From: Nissolia schottii
Taxonomy: Eukaryota > Streptophyta > Magnoliopsida > Fabales > Fabaceae
Assembly: GCA_003254905.1 (NCBI GenBank)
Contig: QANU01099529.1
Span: 1 to 64,000, forward strand
DNA length: 64,000 nt
Direction of reading: 5' to 3'
Part shown: one piece after another, positions 10,434 to 50,448 of the stretch
Position numbering within the stretch: the stretch's first letter is position 1
Layout of the letters: each line of letters opens with the position of its first letter
Position numbers and translations under genes: made by a program
The notes under the pieces: model-generated
What the model saw: only the letters and a program-made list of their open reading frames with translations
The model's database searches: none
Told to the model about the DNA's origin: nothing

Positions 10434-11789
10434 TTATTTTTCAGTCTCATCTTGGATCCTCATGACATCGATGTATGATTTTCCCTGTAGCTGGCGTGAG
10501 AAGTATCCTTTGTAGTAATTGTTGACACTAATTCTGTTGAACACTGCAGGTCTTTCAGGTGTAATAAGGTTTGGTGCAGGACCTATTACTGAGTCAAATC
10601 TAGCACTGTGGAATGTGGCAATAGAAATTCTCTCTTTCTCTGAGTTAACTGTGGCCCGATGTTCAATACTTCGATAAATACCATTGGTCATTATCTGCCA
10701 AACCATTAAGAAGTGGTGCATTATAATGATGTACATTCTAAACTTTCTTATTCTTTATATTGTTGTTAAATTTCTTATAACGTGTCAAATGCTAAGAAGC
10801 TTTGATGATTTTGTGACATTTACCTCCAGCATGTCTCCAATGTTAATTACAAAGGCATTCGAGAGAGGTTTAATAGGGATCCACTTTCCATCTTTTCTTA
10901 TTTGAAGGCCGTCCATTTCATTGAGTTGGAGAAGGATGGTAAGCGCGCCACCATCTGAATGAGGATTCAATCCAATGACATGTTCTGGTTGGGGACATGG
11001 AGGGTAGTAATTCATTCTCATTGCTTGACCTCCTTCTTCGAAAAACTCTAGCAATGCACTAGGCTCGAGCTTAAGAGCTTTCGTCATAAGCTCAATGATT
11101 GTGATACATAATTTTTTAAGTTCCAAAGAATATTTCTCTAGAGTTTCTCTGCAATGAAAATAAAAGTTTGTTAGAGTCACCTTCTGTCAAGAACTATCTC
11201 ACCCCAAAAGTTTAAGTTGTTGGATAAAGATAATTGAATGCTGGTATACATTAACATGTCCCACTCACGCAATAGTCATTTGAGCTTGAAGCACGGACAA
11301 TGAACATGTTTGCCTATCTTGTGTTGAAATTCCATTTTGTTTAGAAAAATGTGGGTGGCGGGAATCGAACTCTAAACCACTTGGTCATAGATGCTCCGAT
11401 ACTATTTCAAGAACTATCTCTCCCAATAACTTAAACTATTAGGTATAGAGGATTGTGTGATTTTATGTATTAACACTTTCAAGATCAATGATATTGTAAA
11501 TAAGATGGTAGCAAATACACACAAAGATGGAGGGAGATAACCTGAATGGTTGAGGGATACTAGGAAACAGGTGGGGATTTCTCATGTATGGTGGAAGAGT
11601 CGCAATGTAGAATAAATCTGCCCATTCTAGTTTGTGTTCCTCGGAGACAACGAACATCTGACCAAATCCCTCCATATCTCCTGGTTTCTGCCAAAATGCT
11701 TTTTTCTCTTCTGCTGAGAGATTGAAGAACTCTTGAACTTCTGTCTTGAAACTGTCCAGCAGTGAATGGTTTACTCCATGATTGATTAG
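10434..11789 (-). pseudogene. SRG1-like 2-oxoglutarate/Fe(II) dioxygenase, exons 2-4
   Basis: Three exons with good splice sites: 11789-11542 (LINHGVNHSLLDSFK to PQPFR), 11148-10824 ([13 protein letters not shown] to NIGDMLE) and 10694-10434 (IMTNGIYRSIEHRATV to stop). Exons 3-4 hold the catalytic jelly-roll domain (2OG-FeII_Oxy). The iron ligands are the His and Asp of [10 protein letters not shown] and the His of SIEHRATV. The RISIAT arginine binds 2-oxoglutarate. No residue is missing and there is no frameshift. Exon 2 begins in phase 0 after FFQ, so joining it to the exon at 3122-3367 would give 359 residues, the usual SRG1 length. That exon, however, lies downstream. No exon 1 is found upstream before the assembly gap at 12999, where it may be hidden. 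Enzymes of this family oxidise specialised metabolites or hormones; the substrate cannot be read here. Confidence 0.8.
11190..11460 (-). repeat. SINE-like interspersed repeat in the dioxygenase intron
   Basis: GGGAATCGAACTC near 11348 is the reverse complement of a tRNA B box (GAGTTCGATTCCC). It is followed by phrases such as CACTTGGTCATAGATGCTCC. Related phrases (AAAAGTTTAAGTTG, GACAATGAACATG, CTATCTTGT) occur in MED13 intron 17 near 41080-41190. The limits are approximate. Confidence 0.45.
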
Positions 11790-11794
11790 CTGTT

Positions 11795-12835
11795 GTTAAG
11801 TTCATATTCAACAAGTTACAAAGAAAAGAAAAATAAATCCTTTCATAAAAATTATTATTAACTATTATGCAACATTTTCTTGAACTATGGCATATCCGTG
11901 TGTTATGGGTAAAACCAACTTCGTGGTAAAATTGAAGCTACACCGAACAGCAATCTAAAAGCATTCAATTGTAATTTCTTTTACATTGTTACATATTAAT
12001 AATGTATTGCTACATGTCAATCATGTCATAACATGTGATGATAGTTTTGACAACATTAAAACATTACATGTGCAATTTAAAACTTTTATAATTGTTTTAT
12101 GATCATTTTCATTTTCAGGTTTGATATGATAATCATGTGCCACTGAGGTTGTCACTTAAATTTTTTTTTTTTCTTTGCCCCAGTATCTTATCTTCATACC
12201 TTAGAGATGTGATACTAATTAATCTTGTTCAAAGTACTTATGCACCCTAATATAATGTAGTCTTACTTTTAAAGTTACCGCATTAAATTCTGCCCTGTTT
12301 TCCTTTTTTAACACCTTAGCTATTCACTGCAAACAAGGCAGTTCTTTAGAACTGGTGAAAAGTATAATAAATTATCAGGATAAAAGGACTTTTTGGTCTC
12401 TTATTTGTAATTTTATTTGATTTGGTTCCTTATGTTACAAATTATTTTTAGGTCTTTAATTACTTTTTCATCATATAATTAAGAAAAAATGTTGACATGA
12501 CATAATTTATGTGTCACATATACATGTCATACAAAAAGTGATTACAAAAAGTGATTAAAGACCCAAATGAAAAAATAAATTGTTTATTATGATCCACAAC
12601 TTAACTGAATTATAATGAAACATATCGTGACATGAGTCTTATCAAATCATTAGTTCTTGTTCAATATCATTGACTCTTTTTTTAGCGCTATCTTTGGGAC
12701 ATTCATCATAATTGGTCTGGCTTTGGCGCTGTGAAAAGCTCAAGCTTTTGTTATGGTTGGCCGCACATGATATTTTACCTACAAATGCCCTGCACTTTCA
12801 GTGCCTAAATAGAGGGATTTGGGTTATCTATTTCT
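11795..12835. other. AT-rich sequence without a recognised gene
   Basis: This should contain intron 1 and exon 1 of the dioxygenase copy at 10434-11789, but no exon is visible. There are short palindromic phrases and poly(T) tracts, and no coding frame. Confidence 0.4.
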
Positions 12836-12985
12836 AGTGAAGTGTGTTTCACTTGCGGTTGAAGTCTATGCACAAGTACTCAATTTATTTTGTAGCTTTT
12901 GAATTTTGTGATTTGACTTCTTGTCTTTTATGTTGATGATGTACTTGTTGCTTTAATTAAGAAGAGTGAATACTTTTTCTTCCAA
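12836..12985 (+). pseudogene. Copia reverse transcriptase fragment (YVDD)
   Basis: One frame near 12915-12975 reads LVFYVDDVLVALIKKSEY, the catalytic YVDD box of Copia reverse transcriptase followed by its usual context. The fragment has stops upstream and runs into the assembly gap. Confidence 0.6.
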
Positions 12986-12998
12986 AAAAAAAAAAAAA

Positions 12999-13757
12999 NN
13001 NNNNNNNNNNNNNNNNNNNNNNNNNNNNNNNNNNNNNNNNNNNNNNNNNNNNNNNNNNNNNNNNNNNNNNNNNNNNNNNNNNNNNNNNNNNNNNNNNNNN
13101 NNNNNNNNNNNNNNNNNNNNNNNNNNNNNNNNNNNNNNNNNNNNNNNNNNNNNNNNNNNNNNNNNNNNNNNNNNNNNNNNNNNNNNNNNNNNNNNNNNNN
13201 NNNNNNNNNNNNNNNNNNNNNNNNNNNNNNNNNNNNNNNNNNNNNNNNNNNNNNNNNNNNNNNNNNNNNNNNNNNNNNNNNNNNNNNNNNNNNNNNNNNN
13301 NNNNNNNNNNNNNNNNNNNNNNNNNNNNNNNNNNNNNNNNNNNNNNNNNNNNNNNNNNNNNNNNNNNNNNNNNNNNNNNNNNNNNNNNNNNNNNNNNNNN
13401 NNNNNNNNNNNNNNNNNNNNNNNNNNNNNNNNNNNNNNNNNNNNNNNNNNNNNNNNNNNNNNNNNNNNNNNNNNNNNNNNNNNNNNNNNNNNNNNNNNNN
13501 NNNNNNNNNNNNNNNNNNNNNNNNNNNNNNNNNNNNNNNNNNNNNNNNNNNNNNNNNNNNNNNNNNNNNNNNNNNNNNNNNNNNNNNNNNNNNNNNNNNN
13601 NNNNNNNNNNNNNNNNNNNNNNNNNNNNNNNNNNNNNNNNNNNNNNNNNNNNNNNNNNNNNNNNNNNNNNNNNNNNNNNNNNNNNNNNNNNNNNNNNNNN
13701 NNNNNNNNNNNNNNNNNNNNNNNNNNNNNNNNNNNNNNNNNNNNNNNNNNNNNNNNN
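12999..13757. other. Assembly gap (759 N)
   Basis: A run of 759 N follows a poly(A) tract (12984-12998). The length may be an estimate. It interrupts the stretch where the missing exon 1 of the dioxygenase and the left part of an LTR would lie. Confidence 0.98.
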
Positions 13758-14200
13758 GGACAAAGACTTCTGTTTCATGTTTTAGATTAGCTTAAGGGAT
13801 TAGGTGCTCCCTTAGCTCATATGGAAATGTATTATGACTTGTATACTTGACTTTATAATTATGTATTACTATGTGACTGTGCAACTATGTGATGAACCAA
13901 ATGCTTGTATGTTTATGTATTTTCTTGTAAGATCTCTAACACTGCCACCTTGTAATTAATTATTGCTTAAGTCCCTTGGGACTCTATCGTTTGTATCCTT
14001 ATATGCTATCTTAATCACGCACGACTTCTACTTTATAAAATGATAATGCAAACGGAGGATTTTCAAAATGGTCCATATTTTTAAGTAAGAACTATTTTCC
14101 AAGCTAAAAGTAGGGGCTAGAAGTAACCCTACCGAAGTTGTAAACAACCTAGTGAGCTTTGTTTACTACGTACAGGTAAACAGTTAGCTAGGGTGTTTCA
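13758..14200 (+). repeat. Right end of a gypsy LTR, cut by the gap
   Basis: It ends GTTAGCTAGGGTGTTTCA at 14200 after AAACAACCTAGTGAGCTTTG. This is the same terminal signature as the LTRs at 50449-53345 and 60183-63154. The left part is lost in the gap. Confidence 0.7.
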
Positions 14201-14740
14201 CTTAGCCATAGGTTACAAAGCATCTTTGGCTGAATGTTAATGCAATTATAGTGCTTTTAGAGTGGATTTTCGGTTAGGGTTTTTCGGTAGCCTTTAGGAG
14301 TTCATTTTGTGATTTTTGGTATTATGTAACACAAATTGGCAAGCTATATAAGGCAGCCAAAGTGGTAACACGAAAATACAATAAGATTCAACATTTTCTT
14401 TGATTTTTATCAAACATAATTGTGACAGTGATTCTCCTAAATTCTTGAGTGATTCAAGAAGTGAGATTATCAAAGGACTTAACCAAATCCTTTGTGTGTT
14501 TTGTCTCAAATTGGAGTGATTCCAATATTTTGGTTAGCTATCAAAATTCCGCTGCCTACATTTCTTTAAGCAAAACTAATTTTTCTAGCCAAGTTCATCA
14601 ACAAACAAATTGAAAGTTAATTTGTTGAACAACTTGTGTTAGTTGGTTGAAACAATAACTTTGGTTCTCATCAGATGTTCACTTCTAAAGAATGAGAATC
14701 CAACAAGTGTTCAAAGACAAGGGATGAGAGGCTTGTAGAA
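14201..14740. other. Unassigned sequence, possibly Copia LTR-like
   Basis: A TATA-like CTATATAAGG lies near 14343. Leader-like text follows, reminiscent of Copia LTRs. There is no partner repeat, primer site or coding frame. Confidence 0.3.
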
Positions 14741-14744
14741 AATA

Positions 14745-15847
14745 CTGTACCAGATAAGTAATTTTGGAAAGACATTGTGTTGTGCTTGAGGGATGCTTAT
14801 CTCTTCTTCATGTGCTTCGTTTGATGGATTCAGATGAGAAGCCAGTCATGGGCTACATTTCCAAGGAAATTGATTAAGCAAAAGAAAAAATAAAAATTGC
14901 ATTTGAAGGAAATGAAGTGAGGTAATTTGTTATTTATTATTAATACATAATCAAGTTTAGTCTAATTTAGAATAATCATTTCTTTTTACAATTTTATAGT
15001 TACATGCCTTTATGGGAGATCATTGACACAAGGTGGGATAATCAACTTCTTAAGCCATTGCATGCTGCAAGCTATTACTTGAACCTACAAATTCATTATA
15101 GTCTTGAGTTTAAAATTGATTGGTCACTCAAGAGTGGACTATATGATTGCATGGAAAAGATTGTAGCAGACCCCAAAGGAAATAACCAAGATTGATGCAC
15201 AACTTGAAGATCTTAAGAGTCAATCAAAGTGTTTTGGTAGGAAAGTAGCTAAGGCTGCAATTAACACCAAAACTCCAGCAAAATGGTGGGATTCTTATGG
15301 TGATGAGCATCCAGAGCTCCAAAGATTCGCGATCTGTGTATTGAGCTTGACATGTAGTTTATCTGGATGTGAGTGTAGCTGGAGTGCCTTTGAGATGGTA
15401 AATTTTAAATATATGATATGATTTGGATTTCATTATTACAATTAATTGTCATGTTTTGATTGTTTTTCCATTTATTTAGGTCCACACAATGGAGAAACCG
15501 TTTGAAACAAAAGACAATGAATGATGTTGTGTTTGTGATGGCTAATTCAAAATTGGGCAAAAAGAAGCAAAATAAAAAATCTGTTGATATTGATTGCAAC
15601 CTTGATGATTTAGATTCGTATGAGGAGTGGATTGTGGATGATGATGATGTGATAGAAGATTTAGATGGCGTTGATAATCCAAATGGTCGACTTGGTCCAG
15701 GGAGAAGGTAAGAAAGACCTCATGGATTTTTTGAAAATTCCTACTCTTCATGACGATGATGAGTTTGATCGACTTATGCAAGGAAATGCTGATGAAGATG
15801 GAGGAAATCACATAGAAGATGAATAATATGATGATCATGGGCTTCAA
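14745..15847 (+). pseudogene. hAT transposase C-terminal remnant
   Basis: With frameshifts removed by eye, the plus strand reads SLLHVLRLMDSDEKPVMGYI, MPLWEIIDTRWDNQLLKPLH, KWWDSYGDEHPELQRFAI with VLSLTCSLSGCECSW, then RNRLKQKTMNDVVFVMANSK. These are ordered pieces of a BED/hAT transposase ending in the hAT dimerisation domain (hATC). Apparent introns with GT...AG separate some pieces (about 14921-15000 and 15398-15479). Stops and missing N-terminal parts make it inactive. It belongs to the same subfamily as the two copies in MED13 introns. Confidence 0.75.
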
Positions 15848-16291
15848 GATTTGCTTTAAATTGCTTTTCTTTCAATGTTTAATGCGGTTCCAAAAATTGT
15901 TAGCTTTTGATTTTATGACTTATGGATTTGCTATGGACCAATGTTTGTGTTGTTATTTTCCAAGACTTCCTAGCTTTTGATATTATTAATTATAATTTAT
16001 AACTCTAGGTTGTGATTTAACAATGTAAGTTGTGACTTGTGTGGATTTATTTTGGTTATGTGGATTTTATAATGTAGGTGTGCCCTATGGATTTACTATA
16101 ATTATGTGGATTTGACAATGAATGTGTGACATAGATTCTTTTGTATATATAATTGTATGAATGCATAGGTTATATACTTTGGTAGGATCTACGATCCGAG
16201 TTATGATCTCACATTTTACGTTTTTGAATCCTCATTCCAATCCTACGTACGATGTCAATCTTGCTAACCTTGCATGGGTGATGGTAAGGTG
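15848..16291. other. AT-rich spacer
   Basis: Simple AT-rich text with recurring TGTGGATTT and TATGGATTT phrases. No gene is seen. Confidence 0.4.
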
Positions 16292-17170
16292 GTTCTTGTT
16301 ATGTTTTGAACCACCAGGTGCAGGACATAATTATAAATATAAATTTTTTTTTATTAATGTAAGAGAGTCCTTTAATCTTTTTTTTTTTCTCCTTCATCCA
16401 TTTCTTTCAATAATAACCACGGTCACTCCTATAATAATACGTTGCCAACACTGTTGAAGCTGTCAAAACCACCAAAATCCTCTTTTTCTCCTTAGCACTC
16501 CTTTCTCCCTCTCCCAAATCCAAGCCCGTCCACAACCACTCTCTCCCCTTAACCAAGATTTAAATGTTGGGGTTACAATGAAACCATAAATGAACATAGA
16601 TAAAGTTGTGGTGGCAAGAGTATGATTATTTGACCTAATTAGGAGATTAATTTTAACTATAGTAAACAAAGAAAGTAAGAAAAATGAACCCAAATGGAAA
16701 CTGCTTCAAACCTTCAAATAGAAAAGGTTGTCTTTTTGTGTTTTGGTAAATAAGACACAACTTATTTATGTTTATGTTTGAAATTTGCTTCCTACAATTT
16801 ATGTTCCTACTAGTTTCTTTAATATTTTTCACTGACAAGAACCCATCGTCATCAATCTTGCAATTTGTATCCATTGGTTGAATTTCCAATTCTATTTAGC
16901 TTTCTAGATTTAAATTCTCAGAAGAAACAAAATGAAGAGTGGTGACTAGACCTGGGTTGATGGCAGAGTGATTGTGAAGGAGGGCTAGATTTGGGTGAGG
17001 GAGGAAGGAAGGTTAGGGGAGAAAGGATTGCAACAATTGCAGTGGTTATTGTTAAGAGAGTTGGATGAAGGAGAGAAGAATGAGACCAATAGACTCTTAC
17101 AATAATATAACATTTTATATATTTATAGTGATGCCTTGTACATAGTGGTCCAAAACATAACAAGGAACAC
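16292..17170. repeat. Large inverted repeat upstream of MED13
   Basis: The left arm (about 16292-16460) begins GTTCTTGTTATGTTTTG. The right arm (about 17000-17170), reverse-complemented, begins GTTCCTTGTTATGTTTTGG. Both continue with CATAATTATAAATATA-type text, TGTAAGAGAGTC/TGTAAGAGTC and CTCCTTCATCCA. The arms are about 165 bp, diverged, with a loop of about 540 bp. A foldback transposon or two opposed copies of one repeat would both fit. Confidence 0.6.
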
Positions 17171-17399
17171 TTTACCCGTTACCTATGTCATGTGGGTCAC
17201 ACAAAACTGTCACGTTGCTCAATTAATTGTGATATTAGTATTTAATAACTTTAATACATAACAATGACTAAAATTTAACAATTTTTTTTATGGGAGATAA
17301 TTTTTAAATAAAAAATTTATGAAGGATAAAATATAAAATTCAAAATTTAGATTGGTTATAATTAACCCTTCAAATTATTATTTACAACACGGATAATGA

Positions 17400-17698
17400 C
17401 TTCGTAGGGACCAATTTTGGGACTTTAAACCCAATTTTTTTTTTTTACGTGTGTTGGCGCGTGTGGGTACGTGGTTAGCGTTTGGTGGTACGCGAAGTCG
17501 CGAAGTTTGTAGGATCGGCGGTGCAAGCTGAATCAGATTCGCAATTCGGAATGGAACTACTGCTGGTGCAGAGCTGAAGCACGTTAACGTCCCGTAGTTA
17601 TCGCAATCGTAAACCCTCGGACCCTAAACGTGGATCGAGCGCAGCTCAAACCCTAATTCAGCAATTCTACCAAAGCCTTTCACCAACCCATTCTAGTT
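17400..17698 (+). promoter_or_regulatory. MED13 proximal promoter and 5' leader
   Basis: Base composition rises sharply in GC from about 17440 to 17640 compared with the AT-rich flanks, as at many plant housekeeping promoters. ACGTGT and TACGTGG (G-box-like cores) occur at about 17448 and 17468. There is no clear TATA box. The transcription start cannot be fixed from sequence alone. Confidence 0.4.
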
Positions 17699-46506
<28,808 letters not shown>

Positions 46507-47400
46507 GACAGTTTATATACACAATGATACTAACAAAACCCTTGGCTCATTGGTTTAAGAGGTGAGAGACAAACTTAGCTGAGTTGACTGTATTTATGTA
46601 AATTATGTGTAAAGCCTGCTAATGTGTTCAAGGAAGAAATAGATTTAGCGTTTGTAGGTATGACTAAATTTATTGAGAATATCATAAGCCTTTTTAACCC
46701 AGGTTAGCATGATTGATAGAAGCTGATGATTGTATCATAGAACACAATAGTTATCTCTCCGTTGCAGTAGGGGATTTATTAGATGCTCATGGAGCACTAG
46801 GTGGATTATTATGTTCTACCCAATAATAAAGTGAAATTTTAGCTATAATGGTTGAATTTATCACTCACTGATACTTTTGTTTTTAAAATATCACTTTACT
46901 ATTAGTTAGAACTTATTCCTACCTGGTGTTTTATGAGTATGTAATATGTAATAATTTTCGTTGTTGTACCAGCGTCGCTAGAATTTCATTTACTTTGTAA
47001 TTAGATTTTGTAAGACAATAATTTACCATTTCCGATTGTTGCGGTTAATTTTGATTTCGTAGCTATGATTAAGTTTTGGGCTGAATGATAATATGAACCC
47101 CTTATCACGAACTCTGTTATTTGTGGCTTTTTATTTAATGTCACATGACTTTAAGTTTATTAAAGGTTATAAATCTTCTAAATATTTCTCTTACTTTGTT
47201 ATGCTAGTCTGATTGAATGAATTGTGATGTCTAACCAGTCAGTAAATCTTCTCCATGTTTTGTGCAATATTTTAAGAGAGATTCTTACTTAAATACAAGT
47301 ATCACATATTTAGATAGAATTTAAAGTGAATTTTATTAGCTTTATTTAATTTATTTTATTCATTTATAAGTTTCACTTTATATGTAAATCTAGTTGAAAA
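46507..47400 (+). other. MED13 3' untranslated and downstream region
   Basis: An AATAAA at 46825-46830, about 320 bases after the stop, is the best polyadenylation signal. The sequence downstream is AT-rich with no recognised gene. Confidence 0.5.
46825..46830 (+). terminator. Candidate MED13 polyadenylation signal
   Basis: A canonical AATAAA in the AT-rich 3' region, followed by T-rich text. Other weaker AT-rich signals are possible. Confidence 0.45.
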
Positions 47401-47499
47401 TGATGTGTTATAAAACTAATGAGAAGAATGCTAATGAAAAATAATAGAGGAGATAGAAAGAATAAAGGGAGAGATGTTATTCTTAATCTTAAAGTTGTG

Positions 47500-48115
47500 T
47501 ATACATTGAGCATCCAAAACATTATTAACAGACTAAAGGTGAAAGATCTATAAATATATCAAATGTTTAAAGATCTCACCATTAATGACATTCATCTAAT
47601 AATATTTTTCAATACTCCTCTTGGATGTCCATTAGGGACATGGGAAAAAACTTAGTGAAGGAAAAAGAGTACAATATTCTCAGTGAGAATTGCCTCATTA
47701 AAAACTTTATCTAAGAAAATCGTAGTGATATAAAAACCTTGATTAAGGAAAAAAAGTATAATATTTTTCCCTTTCCTAGTATCATCATTTCAAATCTCGA
47801 AGTCGACGCATTCTAATATTATAAGTCAGTTTCTCAAATGTTGAAGTAGGTAGAGATTTAGTGAATAAATCGGCTAAATTATCACTCAAATGAATCTATT
47901 GGATATCTTTATCACCATTCTATTGAAGGTCGTGTGTAAAAGAGTTTCGGTGAAATATGCTTTGTTTTGTCTTCTGTAATATATCCTTTTTTCATTTGAC
48001 ATATGCAAGCGGTGCTATCGTCATACATGATTGTTGGCATCTTCTTTTTTGAGGGCAAGCCACACATTTTCTGAATGTCATGGGTGATCTGAAACAACCT
48101 AGCTAGCTGGCTCAT
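47500..48115 (-). pseudogene. Copia 3' end: RNase H tail, purine tract and LTR start
   Basis: The minus strand reads MPTIMYDDSTACICQMKKGY, then ITEDKTKHISPKLFYT. After a frameshift it reads LSDNLADLFTKSLPTSTFEK and MRRLRDL. This is the standard end of Copia pol. It is followed by the usual ATTGTACTCTTTTTCCTTCA leader-like text and a purine tract before a diverged LTR near 47605. The element is cut at about 48115, where other repeats begin. Confidence 0.8.
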
Positions 48116-48639
48116 GCTTAAGCCATGAGCCTGCCAGACCAGGTTACTATCTTTTGGTGGTGCGAACTCTTATCGCTTGTGTAACATCCTGAGTCCTAGT
48201 GTACGGAAAACCCGTCGACTACGCCGAGAACGGCCGAGAAACGTCGAGAAAGCGAGAGTGGGAGAATTAAACCTCCAAACCCTAGGGATTTAGGGATACG
48301 GGTTAGGTTTTGCTGCCCCGTAAATTTCCCGGAGCCAGCGGGCGAGTTTTGGCTAGAACGGAAACTGTTTCGGATACCGGAAAATACCCGTGGAATTTCT
48401 CGACTCGGTAAGAAAGTCCAAGATCCCTGGAAAAATGCTCCCGGGTTGAAGGGAAAAATTAATGGATCACAACGGTATGTCCGGAATATTTTTAGGGCAA
48501 CCAGGTGTGATACATTTTGGACAAAACGCGACCAGGCGAAAACGAAGCAAGATCGGGTAAGCTTTCTTAACCTTCTGAAGCTAATTATATATTAAATAAT
48601 AATATAATAATAATAATAATAAAACAGCATTAGAAGGAA

Positions 48640-48706
48640 GAAAAGAAGGAAAAAGAAAAAAAAAGAAAAAAGAAAAAAGAAAAAAGAAAAAAGAAAAGGG
48701 AAAAAG
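48640..48706. repeat. GAAAAA-type purine repeat
   Basis: A nearly pure purine tract made of GAAAAA/GAAAAAA units, 50-70 bp upstream of a TATA box. Confidence 0.85.
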
Positions 48707-49544
48707 AGAAGAGAAGCCACGAACGTGGCTATAAATAATCACATATTATTTGAAAACTTTACGTTACTTTCAATCCTTTTCACAAAAACTGGTCTCGTTC
48801 CGACACATCTCGGTTTCTTGCCGGAGCCTCGGAAAAATCGCCGGAGCACGCCATTGTGAAGAGGAAATTCTCCACTTCAACCCTAGTGATTCAGAATCTC
48901 CATCGGATGTGGGTAACTCTGAGCCCACTGTCTATGTGATTTAATTTTTAACTGTATATGTATTATTTTGTATGTTTGACTGTGAAAATGTTACGTAGTA
49001 TTTTGGGAAACTTTAGGGTAAAAAGGGTTTTGGGATATTTTGATAAATGTAAAGCATAACTGTACTGATTGGAACCCTAGGAACAATAGGTTTCTGAGGA
49101 AAATGAGAACTGAAGTCTCAGGTAAGCAAGTTTTATAGCTTTCAAACGAATGAGGAGGGATTTTAGTCGAATGAAAGCCAATTCCAGCTTTCAATCGATT
49201 GAATTCCAATTCAGTTGAATGAAAGAAAATCTCAAGATTTCAATCGAATGAAACCCCATTTCAGTCGAATGAAAGCACTAGTAGGGATTTCATTCAAATG
49301 TAACCCTAGACATTCGAATGAAACCTGAAAGACTTGAAACTTTAGTGGTTCTGAGGGATCGAATGAGTAAGAATAAGTCTATTATTGTATATCAAAGCAT
49401 ACATCATGAGGAACGGGTTGTCGTGTGGGTGTTAGGGCAGCCCTAGAGAACTAAAGGTTAATCGCCTAATGTTAAAGATCATAATGGAATGTTAGGGAAC
49501 AAGTATGTAGTTATATGCTAGGAAGCCCTCTCTTGGAAAAGTCT

Positions 49545-49765
49545 CACAGACACACCCCTCACCAGTCCCAAAAGGGTGGATTGGTCAGATGTGTTACCTC
49601 GCTAGTCCCAAAAGGTTGGATTGGTTAACGATCTAGTCCCAAAAGGGTGGCTTGGTTCGCGAATGTTAATGACACAAGGAAGGAAAGTGTTACCTCGCCA
49701 GTCCCAAAAGGGTGGATTGGTTAACGAGCTAGTCCCAAAAGGGTGGATTGGTTCGCGAGGTTAAT
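49545..49765. repeat. GTCCCAAAAGGGTGGATTGG minisatellite in the LTR
   Basis: The core AGTCCCAAAAGGGTGGATTG recurs five times with spacers alternating between TTAACGAGCT-type and TTCGCGAG-type text. Confidence 0.85.
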
Positions 49766-50448
49766 GATACGTATGAAAAAGAAAGAACGAATAGTTGACG
49801 TCATACCTAAAGGTGGAAGAAAAAGGACGCTAACCTGGGTAAGCCGGTATGCGTAAGAGGTTCCCCAAGTCCCCCATGCACTACGTAATTATACATGTAT
49901 GAATGAATGAATGTATGTATGTATGCCAGTATGTATGTAGATATGTATTTATAACTGTTGATGCATTATGTAACGTCAAGGGAATGACCCGAGACGATTA
50001 GTATGCTCTTAATAGTAACGTAAAGTCAATGAGTACGAAGTTATCACCTAGTAACTTAGGTAAAGCTGCTCAGGACGTAGGTTAAAGATAATAAACAATA
50101 GGGATTTAGAATGCATGACACTTAGAGGTCTTACCTGAGTGTCCTGGATTATGCCCGAGTAAATGAACCATAGAGACCACGTCGGGTTCCCACTAAGAAT
50201 GCAAGTGTTCTTACCCCCACTCGTGTATGAATCCAGATTGCAGCGATGGCCTCCCCACCTGCAAAGGATGTGCGGTTGTTCACCCGTACCCGACAACGTA
50301 ACTTCTGCACGGATACCCTCCTTGAGACGTGTACCTTTGCACCCGCCTGCATGCCGAATGAACCGGAGACATCCCCAGGCGGAGACTCAGAGGACCAGGG
50401 TCCTCCCCGATGCATCCCATCTGGATAGATGAGTGCCCAGGGAGCAGT

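Larger units (their letters stand above)
48180..50448 (+). repeat. Gypsy-family LTR-like segment, left part
   Basis: It starts TGTAACATCCTGAGTCC and has a TATA box (TATAAATA, 48730-48737). Its internal order matches that of the LTR on the minus strand at 53744-60182 (for example AGCTGCTCAGGAC, then ACACTTAGAGGTC). It is cut by the solo LTR at 50449, and its continuation resumes at 53346. The region near 50246-50428 is GC-rich with a short open frame (MASPPAKDVRLFTRTRQRNF...). I do not recognise that frame. It follows a possible splice acceptor (ATGAATCCAG). Confidence 0.55.

Noticed and set aside
3122-11789. Trans-splicing or circular exon joining to make the dioxygenase
   Set aside because: The phases fit, but tandem duplication with loss, or misassembly near the gap, is far simpler. 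Nothing in the sequence demands trans-splicing.
12957-13790. Reading frames of about 270 codons on both strands
   Set aside because: They consist of N bases of the assembly gap.
16161-16457. 98-codon reading frame
   Set aside because: It overlaps the left arm of the inverted repeat and is matched by a similar frame in the right arm, so it is repeat-derived.
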